Source of the DNA: Foetidibacter luteolus
GTDB taxonomy: Bacteria > Bacteroidota > Bacteroidia > Chitinophagales > Chitinophagaceae
NCBI RefSeq assembly: GCF_009650435.1
Contig: NZ_VVIP01000062.1
Coordinates: 1 to 64,000, forward strand
Reading direction: 5' to 3'
Length of the DNA: 64,000 nt
Shown: positions 35,786 through 45,250 of the stretch, one piece after another
How positions within the stretch are numbered: position 1 is the stretch's first letter
Layout: each line of letters begins with the position of its first letter
Notes under the pieces: model-generated
Told to the model about the DNA's origin: nothing
The model's input: only the letters and a program-made list of their open reading frames with translations
The model's database searches: none
Program-made: the position numbers and the translations under genes

Positions 35786-38700
35786 ATGCAAAAAAAACGA
35801 TTGCCGGCGGCGTTGCCGCCCCTGCGGCAAGTTGCCAAAACTTTACTGCTTATGAAAATCTCCGTTGTAATTATTCTAATTACCTGCATGCAGGTAAGCG
35901 CGGCCGGATTTGGCCAGGATGCCCGCATAACCCTTAAAATGAACCAGGCCCCGCTGGCAAAAATCCTTAAGCTGATAGAAGAAAAAACCAACTACAAATT
36001 TGTTTATTCTACCAGCATATTTCCGGGTGACGCTGTTACCAGTATTAATGTTAACAACCAAACCGTAGCTTACACCCTTACACAGGTACTTACCAACACC
36101 GGCTTTACTTTCAGGGTAATGGGCGAGGATATTATTGTAATTACCCCGGCCCCCGAAGAAAAAGAGAGGCATGTTGTTCAAGGCAAGGTTACTTCTGCCA
36201 AAGGAGAGCCACTGGAAAGCGTAACCGTTGCTGTTGACAAACCTTCCTCCGTTACCGTAACCAACGAAAAAGGAGAATACACGGTTAACGCAGATGATGA
36301 TGCAGTTATATCCTTCAGCTCAATAGGCTTCGTTCAACAAAACGTAAAAGTGAATGGCAGGGCCGAAATCAATATAGTACTTGCCGCCTCTTCAGCAGAG
36401 CTGAATGAAATTGTGGTAGTAGGTTACAATACGCAGAACAGGCGAAAGCTTACCAGTGCTGTAGCTACAGTAAGCGGAGAAGATTTAAACAAGCGTGTTG
36501 CTACCAACCCTGCCACGCTGTTGCAGGGCCAGCTTCCCGGATTGCAGGTAGTTCAGTCATCTGGCGAGCCCGGTAATGAGGGCGTGCAGTTGCGCATCAG
36601 GGGCATAGGTACCTTTAGCGCAGCCGGCAACGATCCTTTGGTAATCATAGATGGGTTGCCAGGCAACCTTAGCATACTAAACCCCAACGATATTGAATCT
36701 GTGTCCCTGCTTAAGGATGCTGCCTCCGCTGCTATTTATGGCTCACGGGGCGCCAACGGCGTAATAGTTGTGAAAACCAAAAAAGGAAAAGGCGGTGCGT
36801 TCTCCGTACTGTATAACTACAATATCGGTGTATCAACAGCCACCACCCTGCCAGACCTTATTACCAATTCAGCAGAATTCATGGAATTGTCTAATGAGGC
36901 CAGGTTAAATTCAGGCTTGCAACCCCTGTACACCCAAGACCAGGTTGACCTTTACCGCAATGCCACCGACCGTGTAAAATATCCTAACTACAACTGGCTG
37001 AACGATGTGTTTAAAAGCGCCACCACGCAAAACCATTACCTGAACATGAGCGGTGGTAAAGAAAACACCAATTACAGTCTTGGCATAGGTTATACCAACC
37101 AGAAAGGTGTGGTAATAGGTTTTGAAGAACAGAAATACACTATGGATTTTGGTCTTAGCTCCAAAGTAAGTAAGCGGATAACCATCGGCACCAATATTCA
37201 AATGCGCTACAGCGACAGGAAATACCCGCATAACGGCGGCGTGGATATGTTTCTTTCCACCATCGCCCAATCGCCGCTGTACCCGCCCAAAAGCCCAGAT
37301 GGCAGGTGGATAAAAAGGGCTTTCCCCAACGAACTGGGCAATAAGAATACAGTTGCAGTAGTGGAAGAAGATGCCAGGGTGCGGGCCAAGGACTATTATG
37401 CACAGGGCAACCTTTCTTTTGATGTGGATATCATCAACGGCCTTAAATGGGAAAACCGTGCCGGGATGAACTTTGATGCGTACAAATACAACGATTTCAG
37501 GCCCGTAGTTCAAACCTATTACTACAACGACATGAGTTCAGCAGGCATACTGGATGTAGGCACACCCGGCCTTAATACCGGCAGAACAGACAATATTTAC
37601 ACCGTTTATTACAGCCAGCTAACTTACCGGCGCCAGGTTGGCGAACACAATATCTCCGCATTGGCCGGCTACCAGCAGGAATATAATGGCGGCAGCAACC
37701 TGTACGGCTCCAGAACACAGTTTGCCACCAACGAATTAAGAGAGTTGAATGCCGGGCCAGCCAACGGTCAAACCAACAGCGGTACATCGTCAGAATGGGC
37801 TATACGCTCCTTTTATGGTAATGGCAACTACGACTTTAAAGACAAATACCTGCTCGGCGCCAGCTTACGTTATGATGGAACCTCAAGGCTGCCCAACGAT
37901 ACAAGATGGGGCCTGTTCTACTCTTTTTCCGGCGGGTGGAGGTTGTCTAAAGAAGCCTTCCTGCAGAATGTAAGCTGGCTGAACGACCTGAAGCTACGGG
38001 CATCCTGGGGCCAGTTAGGCAACCAGAATATTGGCAACTATCCTTATCAGCCCGTATTGGATAACCGCAACTATGCTTTTGGCGGCAGCGTTTCTACAGG
38101 CTACTCCGCAAGCACTTTGGTTGATCCATCCTTAAAATGGGAAACCACCCGTGTGTTTGACATTGGTATTGACATGACCATATTAAGCAACCGTTTAAGC
38201 ATCACCGCCGACTGGTTTAACAAATACACTTTCGACATACTCCGCAGCTTCCAGGTACCTCTGTGGCTGGGCTTGAATCCTCCCACAGTAAATAGTGGCG
38301 CTTTAAGAAACAAAGGCTTCGAAATAAACCTGCAGTACAAGGATGTAATAGGTAAAAACTTTTCCTGGTATGTTGGTGGCAACCTGCAGGCTTACAGGAA
38401 CAAGTTGGAAAGCTTTGGCAAAACAGAAATAGGCGGCAACACCATACGCGAAGAAGGCAGGCCGCTGGATGAATTCTACATCTATCAATGGGATGGCATT
38501 TTTCAAAGCCAGGATGAAATAAGCAAATCCCCCAAACAACCTGTTACCCCTACGCCCGGCGACCTCAAAATTAAAGACATTAACGGTGATGGTGTTATTG
38601 ATGCCCAGGACCGCACCTACACACCTGGCCGTTACCCCTCTTACCAATATTCTTTCAACCTGGGCGCTTCATGGAAAGGTTTTGATTTTAATGCCCAGTT

Positions 38701-39118
38701 CTACGGCTCCAAGGGCCAAATGATTTATGTTAACGGCTGGGGTATTGAACCTTTCAGGCAGGGCTCGTTGCCTACTACAGACTGGCGCAACCGCTGGACG
38801 CCCGAAAACCCTTCCACCACCATGCCTAAAATTTATGTGGCCGATAGCTATCCTGCGGTGCAGAATTACGCATCTACTTATTTTCTCAAAAGCGGCACTT
38901 ATATAAGGCTCAAAAACATACAACTGGGCTATACCATCCCTCCCGCCATTGTGAGCCGCGCAGGTGTAAAATCTCTCAGGCTTTATTTCACCGCCGACAA
39001 CGTTTTTACCGTCAGTAAGTTTCCTGGACTGGATCCTGAACGTACCAGCATAAGCGGAAATTATGTAGGCTATCCGCAAAACAAAACGTTCACATTCGGC
39101 GCAAGTGTTCAATTTTAA
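35786..39118 (+). CDS. SusC/RagA TonB-linked outer-membrane receptor with STN domain
   Basis: After the signal region (residues about 1-44), an STN/secretin-like domain (about 45-120, LKMNQAPLAKILKLIEEKTN) can contact FecR. A carboxypeptidase-D-like regulatory domain follows (about 128-210, GKVTSAKGEPLESVTVAV). Next comes the plug (LNEIVVVGYNTQNRRKLTSA, GVQLRIRGIGTFSA, DIESVSLLKDAASAAIYG, RGANGVIVVKTKKG), then the 22-strand barrel ending in TFTFGASVQF. It imports a glycan or peptide in energy-dependent fashion with its SusD partner 24 bp downstream. The STN domain ties its expression to the sigma/FecR pair. No degradative enzyme is encoded next to it. Confidence 0.96.
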   Translation: MQKKRLPAALPPLRQVAKTLLLMKISVVIILITCMQVSAAGFGQDARITLKMNQAPLAKILKLIEEKTNYKFVYSTSIFPGDAVTSINVNNQTVAYTLTQVLTNTGFTFRVMGEDIIVITPAPEEKERHVVQGKVTSAKGEPLESVTVAVDKPSSVTVTNEKGEYTVNADDDAVISFSSIGFVQQNVKVNGRAEINIVLAASSAELNEIVVVGYNTQNRRKLTSAVATVSGEDLNKRVATNPATLLQGQLPGLQVVQSSGEPGNEGVQLRIRGIGTFSAAGNDPLVIIDGLPGNLSILNPNDIESVSLLKDAASAAIYGSRGANGVIVVKTKKGKGGAFSVLYNYNIGVSTATTLPDLITNSAEFMELSNEARLNSGLQPLYTQDQVDLYRNATDRVKYPNYNWLNDVFKSATTQNHYLNMSGGKENTNYSLGIGYTNQKGVVIGFEEQKYTMDFGLSSKVSKRITIGTNIQMRYSDRKYPHNGGVDMFLSTIAQSPLYPPKSPDGRWIKRAFPNELGNKNTVAVVEEDARVRAKDYYAQGNLSFDVDIINGLKWENRAGMNFDAYKYNDFRPVVQTYYYNDMSSAGILDVGTPGLNTGRTDNIYTVYYSQLTYRRQVGEHNISALAGYQQEYNGGSNLYGSRTQFATNELRELNAGPANGQTNSGTSSEWAIRSFYGNGNYDFKDKYLLGASLRYDGTSRLPNDTRWGLFYSFSGGWRLSKEAFLQNVSWLNDLKLRASWGQLGNQNIGNYPYQPVLDNRNYAFGGSVSTGYSASTLVDPSLKWETTRVFDIGIDMTILSNRLSITADWFNKYTFDILRSFQVPLWLGLNPPTVNSGALRNKGFEINLQYKDVIGKNFSWYVGGNLQAYRNKLESFGKTEIGGNTIREEGRPLDEFYIYQWDGIFQSQDEISKSPKQPVTPTPGDLKIKDINGDGVIDAQDRTYTPGRYPSYQYSFNLGASWKGFDFNAQFYGSKGQMIYVNGWGIEPFRQGSLPTTDWRNRWTPENPSTTMPKIYVADSYPAVQNYASTYFLKSGTYIRLKNIQLGYTIPPAIVSRAGVKSLRLYFTADNVFTVSKFPGLDPERTSISGNYVGYPQNKTFTFGASVQF

Positions 39119-39142
39119 ATGTCCTCTTAACATGATGCATAT

Positions 39143-40636
39143 ATGAAAAAGTTTATTCTATATACACAAATTATCACAGGCCTTTTACTGGCGGGCTCCT
39201 GCAAAAAAGGCTTTCTGGACCGCACACCGCAGGATGCACTTTCCACCACTGTGTTCTGGAAAAACGAAGCCGATGCAGACCTTGCACTTACCGGCTTATA
39301 TAATTATCTCTATGCTGGTGGGGGTGGTTATGCCACATCCCAATACCAGGTTGTTGCCTGGGATAATTTCAGCGATGATTCCTATGGCCAATACAATTAT
39401 GGAGGCGGCACAACAGCGCTAACCGCGGGCATTACACCGCAGTCCGGCGATTATGTATATAACTACTACGCCAACAACTACAAGGCTATCGCGGCTATTA
39501 ATTCGTTCCTCGCAAATGTTGACAAAGTGCTTACAGGCGATAAGCTGGCCCGGTACAAAGGCGAGGCCTATTTTCTGCGTGCCTTTAATTACCTGTGGCT
39601 GGCCCAGTTATATGGCAACGTAGTAATTATTACCGACGATCCTTTCTCTGTTGATTTTAAAAGCACCAAAGCAAAGTCAACAAAAGCTGAAGTAATGCAG
39701 CTTGTAGAGTCAGACCTCGACCTTGCCATTGCGTCTCTGCCGGCAACAACTTATGCCGATGGCCACGCCGTAAAAGCAACTGCACAGGGCTACAAAGTAA
39801 GGGCGCTGTTGCTACAGCAAAAATGGCCAGAGGCTGCCGCCCTTGCTAAACAAATTATTGACGATGGCCTGTACTCATTAAACCCCGATTACGGCGCCAA
39901 CTTTTACAAGCCCGGCCAATCATCCAGCAAAGAGATCATGTTTTCGGTAAAGTACCAGTTGCCCAATGTACAGCACCAGGATGTGGCACTGGCCGTTTCC
40001 CTCCAACGCTGGAAGGGCGAATTAGGCACGCAGGATTTAATTGACGAATATGAAGCCGGAGACCCACGCAAAACCATGACTTTCTTTTTTCCTGGCGATA
40101 CCCAGGAAGACGGATGGCCTTTTACCGGCGACCTTGCTGTGGCCACCCCCGGCAAAGACAGTTGGATCAACGGCTACTACTGTGTTAAAAAATGGCTTAC
40201 CCCAGGCTTGGTTAACCCTGACTACGGCGCATTGGACGACAACGATTATGTGTTACTGCGTTATGCCGATATTAAGATGATGTATGCCGAAGCGCAAAAC
40301 GAAGCAGCAGGCCCCGATGCTACGGTTTATACACAGGTAAACGAGGTGCGTGCAAGGCCAGGCGTTAGCATGCCTGCATTGCCCGCCGGCCTTACAAAAG
40401 ACCAGATGAGAGAACGTATCAGGCACGAAAGAAGGGTTGAATTTGCCATGGAGGGGCTGCGCTACCACGACCTGCGCCGTTGGGGCATTGCCAAAGAAAA
40501 ACTGGATGGCTTCGTGCCCAACCCGTTATTCCCTGCCATTAAAACAAAGTATGAAGACAACTACGAATTCTGGCCCATACCCCAAACAGAAATTGACCGT
40601 AACCAGCCCGATCTGGTTCAAAACCCGGGTTATTAA
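39143..40636 (+). CDS. RagB/SusD-family outer-membrane lipoprotein
   Basis: The lipoprotein signal ends in LLAGSC. SusD features are LDRTPQDALSTTVFWKNEAD, a four-TPR-like helical core (KGEAYFLRAFNYLWLAQLYGNV), the middle segment VKATAQGYKVRALLLQQKW and the C-terminal RHERRVEFAMEGLRYHDLRRWG with QNPGY at the end. The protein forms the lid that captures substrate over the SusC barrel. At 497 aa it is full length. It ends the sigma/FecR/SusC/SusD unit and is followed by a terminator. Confidence 0.96.
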   Translation: MKKFILYTQIITGLLLAGSCKKGFLDRTPQDALSTTVFWKNEADADLALTGLYNYLYAGGGGYATSQYQVVAWDNFSDDSYGQYNYGGGTTALTAGITPQSGDYVYNYYANNYKAIAAINSFLANVDKVLTGDKLARYKGEAYFLRAFNYLWLAQLYGNVVIITDDPFSVDFKSTKAKSTKAEVMQLVESDLDLAIASLPATTYADGHAVKATAQGYKVRALLLQQKWPEAAALAKQIIDDGLYSLNPDYGANFYKPGQSSSKEIMFSVKYQLPNVQHQDVALAVSLQRWKGELGTQDLIDEYEAGDPRKTMTFFFPGDTQEDGWPFTGDLAVATPGKDSWINGYYCVKKWLTPGLVNPDYGALDDNDYVLLRYADIKMMYAEAQNEAAGPDATVYTQVNEVRARPGVSMPALPAGLTKDQMRERIRHERRVEFAMEGLRYHDLRRWGIAKEKLDGFVPNPLFPAIKTKYEDNYEFWPIPQTEIDRNQPDLVQNPGY

Positions 40637-40663
40637 ATAAGTTTCATTTAGCAGTTATTTCGA

Positions 40664-40694
40664 GAAAACGGCGCCCTTTTGGGCGCTGTTTTTT
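40664..40694 (+). terminator. Rho-independent terminator after SusD
   Basis: ACGGCGCCC-TTTT-GGGCGCTGT forms a nine-pair stem with one wobble pair, followed by six T. It ends the first SusC/SusD unit. Confidence 0.92.
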
Positions 40695-40760
40695 ATGGGC
40701 CCGGCAGCAGGAACTACTATGAGGCTTCCGTTGCGTCGCACTCTTGTGCGGCTGGATTCA
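40693..40760 (+). repeat. Dispersed repeat family R2, copy 5
   Basis: The best-preserved copy: TATGGGCCCGGCAGCAGGAA, CTACTATGAGGCTTCC, GTTGCGTCGCACTCTTGTGC, then GGCTGGATTCA. It starts exactly at the T run of a terminator. Confidence 0.85.
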
Positions 40761-41242
40761 TTATTGGGCAACAATACCAAGCAACCTTGACATTATGGTG
40801 CATGTTTGCCCCCGTAAAGATGGTCATTGGTAACGGTTCTTGTCACCATTGCTTGCATTACCACGATAGTGATGAAATAAAAATGCCGCTGTAGAAACAG
40901 CGGCAAACACTTAACGCATGAGAAAATCGTCAAATAACAATAATGCTTCTATGCGAAAAATGAAGACGGAAAACCTCCCGTCAAAAATCCGTGAGTAAGA
41001 TAATACGCGTTTTTCAAAGATGCACTACAGTAGAGGAAAATACAATTGAAATATATCGTGCTTTATTTTTCATCCCGGGTTCAATAAGGTAAGAAGCTTT
41101 CCGGTGCCGGGCAACAAGGATAACTGGTGTAACAATATGTGCCAATTCCTCGTCTTTTTTTATAAAGTTTTTGCCGTAATGCTTTTTCAAAGATTATTCC
41201 TATTGGGATAAATTATGTACATTGGGTTAATTTATTGCCAGC

Positions 41243-41500
41243 ATGAAACACCTGACGATTGTACTGCTAACTGCCTGCTTTTTTGTTTGCTGCAAATATC
41301 CTGATTTTGCCGTAAGGCAACGCATAGAGCCATTTACTGATAGCCGGTACAGAATTTATACGACAATTTATACCCCTGCTGCATATCAAAAAATTACTTA
41401 CGCCAGGGATACACTGGTAAAAAGTGAACATCTTGAAGCAGTAAAGCAGGACGAAAAGGCAAGAGCCGAAGCAATTATAGCAACCGCTACAATTGATTGA
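41243..41500 (+). CDS. Small exported or lipoprotein-like protein, 85 aa
   Basis: The N terminus MKHLTIVLLTACFFVCC is a hydrophobic signal with several Cys; LLTAC would serve as a lipobox, although the site is ambiguous. The remaining 65 residues are charged and helical, and I do not recognise the family. It has no close same-strand neighbour within 240 bp. A real gene is likely because of the signal peptide and clean frame. Confidence 0.5.
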   Translation: MKHLTIVLLTACFFVCCKYPDFAVRQRIEPFTDSRYRIYTTIYTPAAYQKITYARDTLVKSEHLEAVKQDEKARAEAIIATATID

Positions 41501-41761
41501 TTATAAAACCGGTCCCGGTAATGTGAAAAAACTGCATTCTGCCAACGCAGGTATATGGCTGGCAGCTACCCGGCTTACTTATTTACGCTCTTTCAGCACA
41601 CTAAATAAAAAGCGGCGATTGCAGCGGTCGCGGCGCTAACCATTGGATGCATATATGCATCAGCAACAGGAATAATTTTGATACGGCACAACACATGCCG
41701 GTAATTCAGGCGCCAACTTCTGCCCCACGGTTACGAAATGCATTTTATATTTGAAGCTGAT

Positions 41762-42250
41762 ATGAAAGCTTTTACCCTGAGGAACATATTGCTCTACGCC
41801 TTAGCCATGGCTGGGGTGCTGCTCCTGCTTCAATGGATGGAGTTTCAGTTCCTGGTTATCAACCGTGCTGCTGAGGTTTATATTACAGGTATTGCAATTA
41901 TTTTCACCTCCCTTGGCATATGGCTGGCCCAAAAACTCACCCGGACAAAAAAAGAGGTAATCAAAGAAACAATTGTGGTGGAAAAAGAAGTTATTGTTTA
42001 CAGGGCGGGAGTGGCTGATGAAACGTTTATCCCCGATACCAAAACGATAAGCAACCTTGGCATAAGCCAACGGGAACTGGAGGTATTGAGCCTGATAGCG
42101 GCAGGAGCAACCAACCAGGAAATAGCCGACCAGCTTTTTGTATCGCTAAACACAGTGAAGACCCATACCTCCCGCCTGTTTGAAAAATTAGATGTCAGCA
42201 GGAGGACACAGGCGGTAGAAAAAGCAAAAAGGTTACATCTGATACCCTGA
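41762..42250 (+). CDS. Membrane-tethered LuxR-type transcription factor
   Basis: I start at MKAFTLRNILLYAL; eight in-frame residues precede it. Two membrane helices (about residues 8-24 and 38-56) are followed by a charged coil with repeated Glu/Lys/Val (KKEVIKETIVVEKEVIV). A LuxR/GerE helix-turn-helix completes it (SQRELEVLSLIAAGATNQEIADQLFVSLNTVKTHTSRLFEKLDV). There is no receiver domain, so any signal must come through the membrane part. At 162 aa it is a known small type in Bacteroidota, often next to DUF4199 genes, as here (109 bp). Confidence 0.85.
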   Translation: MKAFTLRNILLYALAMAGVLLLLQWMEFQFLVINRAAEVYITGIAIIFTSLGIWLAQKLTRTKKEVIKETIVVEKEVIVYRAGVADETFIPDTKTISNLGISQRELEVLSLIAAGATNQEIADQLFVSLNTVKTHTSRLFEKLDVSRRTQAVEKAKRLHLIP

Positions 42251-42358
42251 CTATACTACTTTCGGGTGAATCCGCGTAAAGCAGCCAAGAAATCATACTA
42301 TCGGGTGAATGATATTACCCGCCTAAGCTGCACTTTTGGCAACATAAAATAATTCAAC

Positions 42359-42898
42359 ATGAAACGGACAGTCATCGTTTATGGATTGATTGCAGGTGCC
42401 GTGGTCTCTGCATTTATGGCCACCACCATGATCATTTCTGCCAAAAGTGAAACATTGCATCCCGGGCCCTTATCCATGGTGATGGGCTATTTAGGTATGC
42501 TTATCGCGTTTGCCTTTATTTTTGTAGCTATAAGATCGTTCAGGGACAAGCAAGCCGGTGGCTTTATCAGTTTCGGCAAGGCTTTTGGGATGGGTTTGCT
42601 CATCGCAGCCATTGCCTCCTCCCTGTATGTAATTACCTAGGCATTGGTTTACAAAAATTTTCTGCCCGACTATATGGACAGGTACTGCGCGGCCATGACA
42701 GAAGAGGCCAAAGCATCTTTATCCGGAGCTGCTCTGGAAGCTAAGGTTACCGAAATAAATAACGCAAAAGCTATATACGCCACACCGCTTGGTTTTACGC
42801 TTTTTACCTATGCCGAAATCCTGCCGGTTGGCATCCTGGTTTCGTTGGTTGCAGCCCTTGTATTAAGGCGAAAAAATGTAAAAACTGTTGCGGTTTAG
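42359..42898 (+). pseudogene. DUF4199 membrane protein interrupted by an in-frame TAG
   Basis: The frame runs from ATG 42359 to a TAG at 42638-42640 and continues, in the same frame and with no further stop, to 42898. The first part gives two to three membrane helices (MVMGYLGMLIAFAFIFVAIR, SFGKAFGMGLLIAAIASSLYVIT). The second continues the family pattern (ALVYKNFLPDYMDRYCAAM, LFTYAEILPVGILVSLVAALVL). The stop falls where DUF4199 proteins usually have Trp after YVI(A/T), so a TGG to TAG change is likely. It may be a recent nonsense mutation, a sequencing error or readthrough. The complete protein would be 179 aa. Confidence 0.85.
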
Positions 42899-43001
42899 CC
42901 GCTTCTGCAGGAAAAAATGCCCTGACAAATAATTTGTTTTGAAAGCCCAAAAAAGCTGTGCCGATTGAAGGGCAATTAAAAAGCAGGTGACATACAGAGA
43001 A

Positions 43002-43049
43002 TAAAAAAAAACCCATAAAATAATTAATGCCAATTATTCTATGGGGTTT
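43002..43049 (-). terminator. Rho-independent terminator of the tRNA-Leu gene
   Basis: Read on the minus strand, AACCCCATAGAATAATT pairs with AATTATTTTATGGGTT around a GGCATT loop and is followed by a T run. It starts a few bases after the 3' end of the tRNA. Confidence 0.9.
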
Positions 43050-43055
43050 GAACCG

Positions 43056-43139
43056 TGCCCAGAACAGGAATCGAACCTGCACTACCTTGCGATAACCAGA
43101 TTTTGAGTCTAGCGCGTCTACCAGTTCCGCCATCTGGGC
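43056..43139 (-). tRNA. tRNA-Leu (anticodon CAA)
   Basis: The acceptor stem GCCCAGA pairs with TCTGGGC, with A as discriminator. The D arm contains GGCGGAACTGGTAGACGC, the anticodon loop is CTCAAAA (CAA, reading UUG), the long class II variable arm is typical of Leu, and the T arm is GCAGGTTCGATTCCTGT. CCA is not encoded. Total about 84 nt. Confidence 0.97.
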
Positions 43140-43240
43140 TTTCTAAGAGTCGGTCGTACAATCAATAAGGATCTTTCAATTAACTTCTTATCCTTCTGAA
43201 TCAATGACCATCTTTCTTCGGGGCTGCAAATATAAGCGCA

Positions 43241-43750
43241 TCAATTTAAACCGGCCAAAATCCTTTGCAGATATTTTTTACGGTAATAATAGTCTTTTAC
43301 CTGCAACAGCGCTTTTTCGGAAACAACACCGTCCTGATAGCTTTCCACAATTTGTTTAACAGGTTCATAAATTTCAGTTTCAAAATTAGCGATTGCCGAT
43401 TTTACTTTAGCTATTGCATTTTCATCGCCATCCATTTTAGCTTCCATCAACTGTTCATTCAGTTCAAGCATCTCCATTAAAAATTCTTTGGGCAGTTCAT
43501 ATCTCTCTTCTTCCTGCAGCAGGCCTTTTAGCTGCAGCACATACTTAATTACCTCATCTGGATTTTGCAGCAACTTGTACCCTTTATTTACCTGCGATGA
43601 CTTGTCCAGCGCCTCAGCCTGCCGCTCTGGCGTAGCGGCCACAAAAAAATCTGGATGGAATTGCCTGCTTAACTCATAAAAATTTTTCTTCAGTAACGCC
43701 TTGTCCGGGTTAAGCGTAACAGGCATACCAAACAATTCAAAATAATTCAT
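43241..43750 (-). CDS. hscB: Fe-S cluster co-chaperone HscB
   Basis: The N-terminal J domain has MNYFELFGMPVTLNPD, FYELSRQFHPDFFVAAT with the essential His-Pro-Asp, and SQVNKGYKLLQNPDEV. The C-terminal three-helix bundle (LPKEFLMEMLELNEQLMEA) binds the IscU scaffold. HscB recruits HscA to release clusters from IscU. At 169 aa it is normal. The iscX and fdx genes are 17 kb away, so ISC functions are scattered in this genome. A TAAGTTTG box lies 5 bp upstream of the ATG, which would imply an almost leaderless transcript if used. Confidence 0.95.
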   Translation of the reverse strand: MNYFELFGMPVTLNPDKALLKKNFYELSRQFHPDFFVAATPERQAEALDKSSQVNKGYKLLQNPDEVIKYVLQLKGLLQEEERYELPKEFLMEMLELNEQLMEAKMDGDENAIAKVKSAIANFETEIYEPVKQIVESYQDGVVSEKALLQVKDYYYRKKYLQRILAGLN

Positions 43751-43831
43751 TGCCCAAACTTAGTAAAATATGCTAAGTATGAGTTATGAGCAGGAAGTGG
43801 TTAAGATGCCGGGTGTGAGGGTCTAAAAATC

Positions 43832-45250
43832 TTACCCCTTATCCTGGCGCTTTACCAAGGATACTACAGCCTGGAACTTGCCATTGCGGTTTAATGGAAT
43901 AGCAGCCACTCTCTCTAAGCGGGTATCAATACTTCCTAACTGGCTTTGTATCCTTACCGTTATTAACGCTTCTTCCTGCGGGGATAAAGGCTTTTCAGTT
44001 ACCAGTTTTACTGTAATAGCATCCAGGCTTTCCTGTATTACCTGCGCCTGCTTTATATTTTCCAAACCGTAAAAAATGCTGTGAAACCTTACCATTTCCC
44101 TGCCGTCTTTGCCAATGATGGTATCTTCTATCCTGCCACATATTTCCTCTACCACCGGCATGGCCCGGCCGCAGGGGCATGGCTTATTGCTAAGGATAAC
44201 CCTGTCGCCTATTTTGTAGCGTATCAGCGGCTGATCGTAATTTAAAAAGCCGGTACAGTACACATCCCCACTTTGGCCGGCAGGCACAGGTTGCAGTTCC
44301 TCATCCAGCACTTCCAGCAAACCTGCTTCCGGCTGTATATGAAGGCTGCCGTTACTGCACTCGCTAATCATGCCGCAAGCCTCTACACTGCCCCAGCTAT
44401 CGTAGGTTTTGCAGCCATATACTTTGCTGAAAACGTCACGCATCTCCGGGGTCAGTTTTTCGCTGGAGGGGAGTACAGCTTTTAACTGTGGCGCTTCAAG
44501 CCCCTCTTCCATTAAAAACCTGGCGAGGAAGAAGTTACTCATTGCATAACCTGTCATATACTCCACGTTATGCTTCAGCATGCCTTGCAGGTAATTGTTT
44601 GCATTGGCCGCGTTGATATGATACGCGGAAAAATACACCTGCTTTTCAAAAAAATTGTACCGGTAAAAAGGCGGCTTGCCTTCTGCACCAGGCAGTATGC
44701 GCCTGCCGCCAATCATGCCACGCGGTGTAAAGCTGGTTACACCTGCCCAATTGCGTATCCTGGCTTCGAACAGGGCAAACCAGCGTTGGTGCATGGCAGG
44801 TGAATACAATATTTTAACGGGTGTTCCGGTACTGCCGCTGCTGGAAAAAAATTGTCCGCCAACCTCTTTTTGCCCGGCGAGCAATGTATTGGTTCCATAC
44901 TTTCTAAGGTCATCCTTTAACAGTACCGGCAGCTTTGCCATATCCCCAGGCGTTATATCCGCAAGCTGCCGAATGTTTATACCGTGGCTGGCAAAGCTTT
45001 GTTTGTAAAAAGGTACCTGCTCCGCCGCATGCAGCAATATTTTCTGTAAGTGTTGCTGCTGGTAGTGTTGCCATTGCTGAAGGGAAAAAGATTCCCGCTC
45101 TTTTGCCTGCGCAAATTCGCGGTTGAATATGCCGCCGAAACGCCGCTTTTTCCAGCCATAACCATAGGCTGATATCACCAGGTTCTGCAGAAATACAGGG
45201 CTATGTTGATATATTTTTTCGTAGAAAGCCAAACAGCAAGTTTGCTGCAA
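43832..45250 (-). CDS. PaaK-like AMP-forming ligase (phenylacetate-CoA ligase family)
   Basis: The adenylation core shows the P-loop-like FFSSSGSTGTPVKILYSP (about residues 132-150), YDSWGSVEACGMI and the late VYCTGFLNYDQPLIRYKIGDRVIL. A CPCGRAMPVVEEICGRIEDTII segment leads to the C-terminal lid domain. It activates a carboxylate with ATP, forming an acyl-AMP and possibly a CoA thioester. In Bacteroidota such genes often serve polysaccharide or lipid modification rather than phenylacetate breakdown, and no phenylacetate pathway genes are near. The length of 472 aa is slightly above the family norm because of the N-terminal part. The substrate is unknown. Confidence 0.85.
   Translation of the reverse strand: MQQTCCLAFYEKIYQHSPVFLQNLVISAYGYGWKKRRFGGIFNREFAQAKERESFSLQQWQHYQQQHLQKILLHAAEQVPFYKQSFASHGINIRQLADITPGDMAKLPVLLKDDLRKYGTNTLLAGQKEVGGQFFSSSGSTGTPVKILYSPAMHQRWFALFEARIRNWAGVTSFTPRGMIGGRRILPGAEGKPPFYRYNFFEKQVYFSAYHINAANANNYLQGMLKHNVEYMTGYAMSNFFLARFLMEEGLEAPQLKAVLPSSEKLTPEMRDVFSKVYGCKTYDSWGSVEACGMISECSNGSLHIQPEAGLLEVLDEELQPVPAGQSGDVYCTGFLNYDQPLIRYKIGDRVILSNKPCPCGRAMPVVEEICGRIEDTIIGKDGREMVRFHSIFYGLENIKQAQVIQESLDAITVKLVTEKPLSPQEEALITVRIQSQLGSIDTRLERVAAIPLNRNGKFQAVVSLVKRQDKG

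Larger units (their letters stand above)
40637..41242. other. Intergenic region after the first SusC/SusD unit
   Basis: No gene is supported in this 606-bp stretch. It holds a terminator (40664), an R2 copy (40693) and a perfect hairpin GCCGCTGT-AGAA-ACAGCGGC (about 40885-40904). That hairpin is followed by AT-rich sequence on the minus strand and could be an orphan terminator in that direction. The rest is unrecognised. Confidence 0.55.

Noticed and set aside
40679..40894. A 71-aa plus-strand frame beginning with MGAVFYGPGSRNYYEA
   Set aside because: It reads through a terminator stem and an R2 repeat copy; the same peptide appears at other R2 copies.
42644..42898. A separate 84-aa gene starting with TTG
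   Set aside because: It is the in-frame continuation of the DUF4199 gene after an amber codon, not an independent gene.
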